Shown here in pieces: positions 58,193 through 64,000 of a stretch of DNA of 64,000 nucleotides; within the stretch, counting starts at the first letter, position 1; the number at the start of each line of letters is the position of its first letter. The DNA comes from JANPPS01 sp964242575 (GTDB lineage: Bacteria; Pseudomonadota; Alphaproteobacteria; Acetobacterales; Acetobacteraceae), in the NCBI GenBank assembly GCA_964242575.1, contig CAXTCN010000010.1, positions 1-64,000 of the forward strand, in the 5' to 3' direction. The notes beneath the pieces were generated by a model, which saw only the letters and a program-made list of their open reading frames with translations, did no database searches and was not told the origin of the DNA. The translations under genes and the position numbers were made by a program.

Positions 58193-58890
58193 CCCCGCTC
58201 AAGTGCCGCGATGTAGTTTACCGCCAGGTCCCGGCTTTCGGACCAGCGCCGGGTCAGCGGGTTAAACGTCATCCCGCTGGCGCCGGTGACCCGGAGCCCG
58301 GCGCGCCGCGCATAGCCCGCAAGCTCCGCCGGCGTCACGAACCGCCGCCAGTCATGCGTGCCGACCGGCAGCAATCGCAGCACGTACTCCGCCCCGAGCT
58401 TGGCCACCACCAGCGACCGCGCCGTCCGGTTCAGCGTGGACACGAACAGTAATCCGCCCGGCTCCACCAGGCGGCCCAGCAGGCGCATGAACGCCAGCGG
58501 GTCCGCCACGTGCTCGATCACCTCCAGCGCGGTCACGACGGGGAACTGCGCGCCCTCCGCCACTAGCTCCTCCGCCGATCCGGCGCGATACTCGACATTT
58601 AGCTCCGACCGCGCATGCGCCCGCCCCGCCATGATCGCGTCACCGGCGGCGTCCAGCCCCAGCACCTGGTGCCCCCGCCGCGCCAGCGCCTCCGACAGCA
58701 ACCCCGCGCCGCAGCCCACGTCCAGCACGCGCACGCTGCCCCCGAACCGTGCCCGGATGCGCTGGTCGATCCACCCGGTCCGCAGCGGGTTCATGGCGTG
58801 CAGCGGCGCCATCGGCCCGGCCGGATCCCACCACTGCGCCGCCAACGCATCGAACCGCGCGACCTCATCGGCCCGGACAGACCCTGCCAT
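58189..58890 (-). CDS. ubiG: Ubiquinone biosynthesis O-methyltransferase
   Basis: This 233-residue SAM-dependent methyltransferase has MI motif RVLDVGCGAGLLSEALAR, FDALAAQWWDPAGPMAPLHAMNPLRTGWI (diagnostic of UbiG), EVIEHVADP and FVSTLNRTARS. It performs both O-methylations in ubiquinone synthesis. The ATG at 58890 has AGGAGG 9 bases upstream, favouring it over 58983. It is divergent from aspartate kinase. Confidence 0.96.
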   Translation of the reverse strand: MAGSVRADEVARFDALAAQWWDPAGPMAPLHAMNPLRTGWIDQRIRARFGGSVRVLDVGCGAGLLSEALARRGHQVLGLDAAGDAIMAGRAHARSELNVEYRAGSAEELVAEGAQFPVVTALEVIEHVADPLAFMRLLGRLVEPGGLLFVSTLNRTARSLVVAKLGAEYVLRLLPVGTHDWRRFVTPAELAGYARRAGLRVTGASGMTFNPLTRRWSESRDLAVNYIAALERG

Positions 58891-58982
58891 GTGTCGTTGC
58901 CTCCTGTTGCCGCTTTCTAGAGCAAAAGGTATGTGACCCCCGACGCGGGCCGCCGCAACCAGCCGGTCCGGTGGAGCACTCA

Positions 58983-60200
58983 ATGGCGCGGATCGTGATG
59001 AAATTCGGCGGCACCTCGGTGGCCGACCTCGACCGCATCCGCAGCGTCGCCAAGCAAGTGAAACGCGAAATGGATGCGGGGCACGAGGTCGCGGTCGTGG
59101 TGTCCGCCATGTCCGGCGTCACCAACCAGCTAGTGGCCTGGTGCCAAGCGCTGTCGCCGCTGCATGACGCGCGCGAGTACGACGCCGTGGTGGCGACCGG
59201 CGAACAGGTGGTGACCGGCCTGCTGTCCATCGCGCTGCACGCCTTGGACGTGGACGCCCGGTCCTGGACCGGCTGGCAGGTCCCGCTGCGCACCGACGCC
59301 GCGCACGGCCGCGCCCGGATCTTGGCGGTGGACGGCGCTGGCCTGTTGGCGGCAATGGCGACGGGCCAGGTGCCGGTGGTCGCGGGGTTCCAGGGCATTG
59401 GGCCGGAAAGCCGGGTTACGACGCTCGGCCGCGGCGGCTCCGACACCTCCGCCGTGGCGCTCGCGGCGGCGCTCAAGGCGGAACGCTGCGACATCTACAC
59501 CGACGTGGACGGCGTCTATACCACGGACCCCCGCATCGTGAGCCGCGCCCGCAAGCTGGACCGGATCGCCTATGAGGAAATGCTGGAGCTGGCGTCCGTC
59601 GGCGCGAAAGTGCTGCAAACCCGCAGCGTCGAGCTAGCGATGAAGGAGCGCGTGCGGGTCCAAGTCCGCAGCAGCTTCACCGACGTGCCCGGAACTCTGG
59701 TGGTGGACGAGGACGAGATCGTGGAACAGGCATTGGTGGCCGGCATCGCATACTCCCGGGACGAGGCAAAGATCACGCTGCGCCACGTGCCCGACCGGCC
59801 CGGCGTCGCCGCCAGCATCTTCGGCCCTTTGTCTGAAGCGAACGTCAACGTGGACATGATCGTGCAGAACGTGTCCGCCGAGGGCGCCACGGACATGACC
59901 TTCACCGTGGGCCGCGCCGACCTGCCACGCGCCCGAGCCATCCTCGACGCCAACCGCGAGCGAGTCGGCTCGGACCAAATCCTGATCGACCCGGAGGTGG
60001 CGAAAATCAGCGTGGTCGGCGTCGGCATGCGCAGCCACGCCGGGGTAGCCAGCATCATGTTCAGCACCCTTGCCGCCAAGGGCATCAACATCCAGGTGAT
60101 CTCCACCAGCGAGATCAAGGTCAGCGTACTGATCGGCGCAGAGTACACTGAGCTTGCGGTGCGCGCGCTGCACACCGCATATGGGTTGGATGCCCCCTGA
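58983..60200 (+). CDS. lysC: Aspartate kinase
   Basis: This 405-residue enzyme phosphorylates aspartate, the first step to lysine, methionine and threonine. The N-terminal kinase domain has KFGGTS (7-12), GRGGSDTSAVALAAAL and DVDGVYTTDPR. Two C-terminal ACT domains follow (ALVAGIAYSRDEAKITLRHVPDRPGVAASIF and KISVVGVGMRSHAGVASIMFSTLA), the usual allosteric site for lysine and threonine. A GGTGGAG ribosome site supports the ATG. Its end overlaps the next gene by 11 bases. Confidence 0.96.
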   Translation: MARIVMKFGGTSVADLDRIRSVAKQVKREMDAGHEVAVVVSAMSGVTNQLVAWCQALSPLHDAREYDAVVATGEQVVTGLLSIALHALDVDARSWTGWQVPLRTDAAHGRARILAVDGAGLLAAMATGQVPVVAGFQGIGPESRVTTLGRGGSDTSAVALAAALKAERCDIYTDVDGVYTTDPRIVSRARKLDRIAYEEMLELASVGAKVLQTRSVELAMKERVRVQVRSSFTDVPGTLVVDEDEIVEQALVAGIAYSRDEAKITLRHVPDRPGVAASIFGPLSEANVNVDMIVQNVSAEGATDMTFTVGRADLPRARAILDANRERVGSDQILIDPEVAKISVVGVGMRSHAGVASIMFSTLAAKGINIQVISTSEIKVSVLIGAEYTELAVRALHTAYGLDAP

Positions 60201-61266
60201 CATTGCCCAACCTGACCCCCGGCTGCTGCGGGCCCGCACGGAGCTGGACCGGCTGTCCGAACGCGGCGCGCGCTTCTTAGGCAGCCGCCACGCCATCATG
60301 GGTGGCGCGATGAGCTGGGTCAGCGAGCGCACCCTGGTGTCCGCCATCTCCAACGCCGGCGGTTTCGGCGTCATCGCCGGCGGCTCCATGGGGCCGGACC
60401 TGCTGGCAAACGAGATCGCCGCGACCCAAGCGCTCACCCGCGGGCCGTTTGGCGTGAACCTCATCACCATGCACCCGCAACTGGACGACCTGATCCGCGT
60501 GTGCACCAACGCCGGAGTGGGCCACGTCGTGCTGGCGGGCGGCCTGCCGTCCGGCGCCGCGGTGCGCGCCGTGAAGGACAGCGGCGCAAAGCTCGTGTGC
60601 TTCGCCTCGGCGCTGGTGCTCGCCCGCCGCCTGGTGCGCTCCGGCGCCGACGCCTTGGTGATCGAAGGGTCCGAGGCCGGCGGGCATATCGGCCCGGTGT
60701 CGCTCGCGGTGCTGGCGCAGGAGATTTTGCCCGAAGTGCGGGAGGTCCCGGTGTTCGTCGCCGGCGGCATCGGCCGGGGCGAAGCCATCCTCGCGTTCCT
60801 CGAAATGGGCGCGGCCGGCGCGCAGCTTGGCACCCGATTCGCCGCCGCCGCCGAGAGCATCGCCCATCCCAACTTCAAGGCCGCCTTCATACGCGCACGC
60901 GCCCGCGACGCCATGCCGAGCGTGCAGCTCGACGCGCGGTTCCCAGTCATCCCGGTCCGCGGCCTGGTGAACGAGGGCACCCAGCGCTTCCTCGCGCACC
61001 AGGCTGATACCCTCGCCCGGGTGCAATCCGGGGAGCTGAGCCGCGAACAGGGCCAGCTCTCGATCGAACACTTCTGGGCCGGCTCGCTCCGCCGCGCGGT
61101 GATAGACGGCGACGTGGAGCACGGCTCCGTCATGGCGGGGCAGAGCGTTGGCATGGTGACCGCCGAACAACCCACCGCCGACATCATCGACGAGCTGGTC
61201 GCGCAGGCCTGCGCCGCGCTGGCGCAGCGCGACCGCAGCGTGGCCCTGTCAGCGCTGCCCCCCTGA
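60190..61266 (+). CDS. NAD(P)H-dependent flavin oxidoreductase (nitronate monooxygenase-like)
   Basis: This 358-residue TIM-barrel FMN enzyme has GGAMSWVSERTLVSAISNAGGFGVIAGG, GPFGVNLITMHPQLDD, IEGSEAGGHIGPVS (FMN-phosphate and active His) and VFVAGGIGRGEAILAFLEMGAAGAQLGTRF. Family members include nitronate monooxygenases and related enoyl-ACP reductases (FabK). The ATG at 60190 overlaps the lysC end; ATG 60181 is also possible. It shares one base with ptsP. The physiological substrate is unknown. Confidence 0.9.
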   Translation: MPPDIAQPDPRLLRARTELDRLSERGARFLGSRHAIMGGAMSWVSERTLVSAISNAGGFGVIAGGSMGPDLLANEIAATQALTRGPFGVNLITMHPQLDDLIRVCTNAGVGHVVLAGGLPSGAAVRAVKDSGAKLVCFASALVLARRLVRSGADALVIEGSEAGGHIGPVSLAVLAQEILPEVREVPVFVAGGIGRGEAILAFLEMGAAGAQLGTRFAAAAESIAHPNFKAAFIRARARDAMPSVQLDARFPVIPVRGLVNEGTQRFLAHQADTLARVQSGELSREQGQLSIEHFWAGSLRRAVIDGDVEHGSVMAGQSVGMVTAEQPTADIIDELVAQACAALAQRDRSVALSALPP

Positions 61267-63494
61267 TGCCACAGACCCGGCGGTTGCTGACCCGCCTGCG
61301 TGAGATTGTCGCCACGGAGGCGGCGGATAGCCGCGCCGCCCTGCATGACATCGCCGAGGCCATCGCGAGCGAGATGGTGGCCGAGGTCTGCACCGTGTAC
61401 GCCATGCGCCCGGGCGACCTGCTGGAGCTTGCGGCCACCCACGGGCTGAACGCCGCAGCGGTCGGCCGCACCCGGCTGCGCGTCGGGGAGGGCATCGTTG
61501 GCCTAGTCGCGGCATCCGGCGCGTTCCAGAACCTGCCGGACGCACAGATGCACCCGGCGTTCGCCTACCGGCAGGAAACCGGAGAGGCGCCCTACGCCTC
61601 GCTCCTGGCGGTGCCGGTGCGCCGTGGCTCGCACATCGTCGGCGTGCTGGCGGTGCAGAACCGCGCGCCCCGCCGCTACAAGGACGACGAGGTCGAGGAG
61701 CTGGAGACCGTGGCGCTCCTGGTCGGCGAGATCCTGGCCGCCGCCGGCGCCACGGACGGCGCGGAACAGGGCCTCGGCGCTACCCTGCCGCGCCAGTTCC
61801 AGGGCGCCCCGTTCGCCCCTGGCCTGGTTATCGGCCCGGTCGTGACCCACGGCGCTGGCGCGCCAATCCGCAACCTGCTGGCCGAGGACCCGCGGCGCGA
61901 GGCCATCCGGTTGGACCAGGCGGTCACCGTCATGCGGCGCAGCCTCGATGACCTGATCGCCCAGCGCCTGCCGGCCGGCGACGCCCCGCGCGAGGTGCTG
62001 GAGGCCACCCGCATGGTCGCGGGCGACGGCGGCTGGATGCGCCGGGTGCGCGACGGCGTGGCCGGCGGGTTGACCGCGGAGGCGGCGGTGCACCGGGCCG
62101 CCAACGAGATGCGCGACCGCATGCGCCGCATCGCCGACCCCTATTTGCGTGAACGCCTGGCGGACATGGAGGACCTGGCCGGCCGCCTGCTGGCCGCGCT
62201 CGACGGCGGGCAGGAGCTGCCGGCCATTCCGCGCGGCGCAATCCTGCTGGCCCGGCGGCTCGGCCCGGCGCAACTGTTGGAGTGGCACGCCCGCGGCATC
62301 GGCGGCGTTGTGATCGAGGAGGGCAGCGCCGCCGGTCACGCCGCCATCCTGGCGCGCGCCCTCGGGCTGCCGGCGCTGGGCGGCGTGCGCGGCGTCATGG
62401 AGGCGATCAGCGACGGCGACGAGGCGGTGATGGACGCCGACGACGGCCTGGTGATCCTGCGCCCGGACGCCGAAATTCGCGCCGTCTATGCCCGCGCGGT
62501 CGAAACCCGGCAGCAGCTTGAGGCCGGCTTCGCGCTCACGCGCCACCGCCCGGCCGAGACGCGCGACGGCGTGCCGTTGCAGCTCATGTTGAACGTCGGC
62601 CTGGCGCGCGAGATGGAGCAGCTTGATCCCACCGGCGCCGCCGGCATCGGCCTGTTCCGCACCGAGATCGCCATGCTCGCCCGCGGCGCAGTCGCCGACG
62701 TGCCGGAACAGGCGGCGCTGTACTCCCGCGTGCTGGACGCTGCCAACGGCCGCCCGGTCCGTTTCCGCACGCTCGATTTGGGCGGCGACAAGCTGTTGCC
62801 GGATGCGCCGGTCCAGGTCGAGGAGAACCCGGCCATGGGCTGGCGTTCGCTTCGCATCGGCCTCGACCGTCCGGCGCTGCTGCGGCGGCAGTTGCGCGCG
62901 CTGTTGCTGGCGTCGCAGGGGCGCACGCTCTCGGTCATGTTCCCCATGGTGGCCACGGTGGGCGAGTTCCGCGCCGCCCGCGCGCTGCTGCTGGCCGAGG
63001 CCGCCCGGGTGCGCCCGGCGCCGGAGCGCCTGCTGGTTGGCAGCATGATCGAGGTGCCGGCCCTGCTGTGGCAGTTGCCCGCCCTGATGGCGGACGCCGA
63101 CTTCGTGTCGATTGGCTCCAACGACCTGATGCAGTTCATGTTCGCCGCCGACCGCGGCACCCCGGGGCTGGCCGCCCGCTACGACCTGCTGTCGCCTCCG
63201 GTGCTGGACATGCTGGATGCGATCACCTGCCATGCGCGCGCCGCTGCGGTCGAGGTCTCGGTCTGCGGCGAGCATGCGTCACGGCCGCTCGAGGCCATGG
63301 TGTTGGCCGCCCTCGGCATCATCACGCTGTCGATGCCGGCCGCGAGCCTGCTGCGCACCAAGTCGGTGCTGGCCGGGGTGGACCTTGGCAGCCTCCGCGC
63401 CGTGCTCGCGACGGCCCGGCACCACGCGTCCGGCGCTGCCAGCCTGCGCGGTCCCATCGTGTCCTGGGCGCGCGAACACGGTTTGGATGTGTAA
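61266..63494 (+). CDS. ptsP: PtsP, enzyme I of the nitrogen-related phosphotransferase system
   Basis: This 742-residue enzyme has an N-terminal GAF domain (about 15-160) that senses nitrogen status. The PEP-utilising phosphohistidine domain carries His358 in SAAGHAAI, and a C-terminal PEP-binding barrel has GLFRTEIAML, GSMIEVPALL, GSNDLMQFMFAADR and Cys667 in VCGEHAS. It starts the phosphorelay to NPr and EIIA-Ntr, controlling nitrogen and potassium metabolism. It shares one base with the preceding stop (the last base of TGA is the A of ATG). Confidence 0.96.
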   Translation: MPQTRRLLTRLREIVATEAADSRAALHDIAEAIASEMVAEVCTVYAMRPGDLLELAATHGLNAAAVGRTRLRVGEGIVGLVAASGAFQNLPDAQMHPAFAYRQETGEAPYASLLAVPVRRGSHIVGVLAVQNRAPRRYKDDEVEELETVALLVGEILAAAGATDGAEQGLGATLPRQFQGAPFAPGLVIGPVVTHGAGAPIRNLLAEDPRREAIRLDQAVTVMRRSLDDLIAQRLPAGDAPREVLEATRMVAGDGGWMRRVRDGVAGGLTAEAAVHRAANEMRDRMRRIADPYLRERLADMEDLAGRLLAALDGGQELPAIPRGAILLARRLGPAQLLEWHARGIGGVVIEEGSAAGHAAILARALGLPALGGVRGVMEAISDGDEAVMDADDGLVILRPDAEIRAVYARAVETRQQLEAGFALTRHRPAETRDGVPLQLMLNVGLAREMEQLDPTGAAGIGLFRTEIAMLARGAVADVPEQAALYSRVLDAANGRPVRFRTLDLGGDKLLPDAPVQVEENPAMGWRSLRIGLDRPALLRRQLRALLLASQGRTLSVMFPMVATVGEFRAARALLLAEAARVRPAPERLLVGSMIEVPALLWQLPALMADADFVSIGSNDLMQFMFAADRGTPGLAARYDLLSPPVLDMLDAITCHARAAAVEVSVCGEHASRPLEAMVLAALGIITLSMPAASLLRTKSVLAGVDLGSLRAVLATARHHASGAASLRGPIVSWAREHGLDV

Positions 63495-63502
63495 CTAGAA
63501 AT

Positions 63503-63514
63503 GAACGCGCGTTC
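63503..63514. repeat. 12-bp perfect palindrome after ptsP
   Basis: GAACGC and GCGTTC are directly joined (63503-63514), 8 bases after the ptsP stop and 48 bases before the next start. It could be a protein-binding site or chance; as a hairpin it has no loop, so a terminator is unlikely. Confidence 0.3.
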
Positions 63515-63562
63515 GCGGTAGGTTGACTACTCGGTAAACCTCGCACGAAGGCGACCAGCGTC

Positions 63563-64000
63563 ATGTCCGCCACCGGAAGCCATACCAGCGGGGGTAACCC
63601 GGACCAGTTGGCCCCTGGCGTGTCCCGCATCGGCGCCGAACTCCGTGCGGCGCGCCAGCGTCTTGGCCGGTCGCTGCCGGAGGTGGCGGACACGTTGCGC
63701 ATCCGCCCGGCGTTCATTGAGGCAATCGAGGACGGTCGCTTGGCCGACCTGCCCGGCAACGTCTATGCCGTCGGCTTCATCCGCAGCTACGCGGCCTCGC
63801 TCGGCCTCGACGCCAACGAGGTCGCGCGCCGCTTCCGGGCCGAGGAACAAGCGGTCAACCGCGCGGCCGAGCTGAGCTTCCCCGCGCCGGTGCCAGACCG
63901 GGGCGTGCCGGCCGGCGCAGTCGTGCTGTTGGGCGTCCTGGTCACTGTCGGAGCCTATGCCGCATGGTACCGCCTGTCCGGGGACGTCAGAGGCCCACCC
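63563..64000 (+). CDS. RodZ-like helix-turn-helix membrane protein (partial, cut at right edge)
   Basis: Only the first 146 codons are in the window. An N-terminal helix-turn-helix domain (about residues 23-90: SRIGAELRAARQRLGRSLPEVADTLRIRPAFIEAIEDGRLADLPGN-type sequence and VGFIRSYAASLGLD) is followed by a membrane segment (PAGAVVLLGVLVTVGAYAAWYRL). This is the RodZ plan, in which the cytoplasmic HTH binds MreB and the periplasmic part controls rod shape. It follows ptsP, an order seen in related genomes. The C-terminal periplasmic domain lies beyond the window. Confidence 0.9.
   Translation, partial: MSATGSHTSGGNPDQLAPGVSRIGAELRAARQRLGRSLPEVADTLRIRPAFIEAIEDGRLADLPGNVYAVGFIRSYAASLGLDANEVARRFRAEEQAVNRAAELSFPAPVPDRGVPAGAVVLLGVLVTVGAYAAWYRLSGDVRGPP

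Noticed and set aside
1..64000. CRISPR arrays, tRNA or rRNA genes, insertion sequences
   Set aside because: No regularly spaced repeats, no cloverleaf with a TTC-A arm in the gaps, and no transposase-like protein were found on reading both strands.

Overview
The window is GC-rich bacterial chromosome with dense, often overlapping genes. It has no rRNA, recognisable tRNA, CRISPR array or transposase. Gene content points to a methylotrophic alphaproteobacterium, most likely Rhodospirillales/Acetobacteraceae: a XoxF-type methanol dehydrogenase with PQQ synthesis, glutathione-linked formaldehyde oxidation, CobS/CobT, a DUF3035 lipoprotein after ribF-ileS-lspA, and ptsP followed by a RodZ-like gene. 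The taxon is an inference from gene content and order.

Positions 1-21.3 kb hold a lanthanide/PQQ methanol-oxidation region. From left to right it contains: an EthD-like gene, S-formylglutathione hydrolase and a small secreted acidic protein; a cytochrome c; a sulfonate/nitrate-type ABC importer; a four-gene ABC system of the PedA1A2BC/LutABEF type implicated elsewhere in lanthanide uptake; xoxF-xoxG-xoxJ plus a CXXCW-type protein; glutathione-dependent formaldehyde dehydrogenase; three conserved small or secreted proteins of unknown function; a SoxYZ-like carrier and metallohydrolase of the 'quinoprotein relay' type; and pqqABCDE with a 26-residue pqqA. Together these genes take methanol to formaldehyde in the periplasm and S-hydroxymethylglutathione to formate in the cytoplasm. 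Strong hairpins lie directly downstream of xoxF and of pqqA, the two genes expected to need the highest expression.

Positions 21.3-25 kb contain a cytochrome P450 divergent from pqqA, a small molybdopterin-fold secreted protein, a molbindin and a large lipoprotein. Positions 25-36 kb carry a compact aryl-polyene-like (APE) cluster: membrane protein, ACP, adenylating enzyme, two hotdog dehydratases, LpxL-like acyltransferase, LolA-like protein, MMPL exporter, ketosynthase, chain-length factor, ketoreductase and a flavin-dependent halogenase-like oxidoreductase. Several usual APE components are absent. This is the best candidate for an undescribed system in the window.

Positions 36-64 kb are mainly housekeeping genes: argE-like, ribF, ileS, lspA, an acyl-CoA synthetase, an ELM1-like protein, a DEAD-box helicase with a long leader, two glycosyltransferases, bolA, cobS/cobT, ubiG, aspartate kinase, ptsP and a truncated RodZ-like gene at the right edge. 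A lower-GC insertion sits at about 37.0-37.9 kb. No stretch longer than about 300 bases lacks a gene. The longest gaps are 13627-13925 (divergent regulatory region) and 52403-52687 (nothing recognised).
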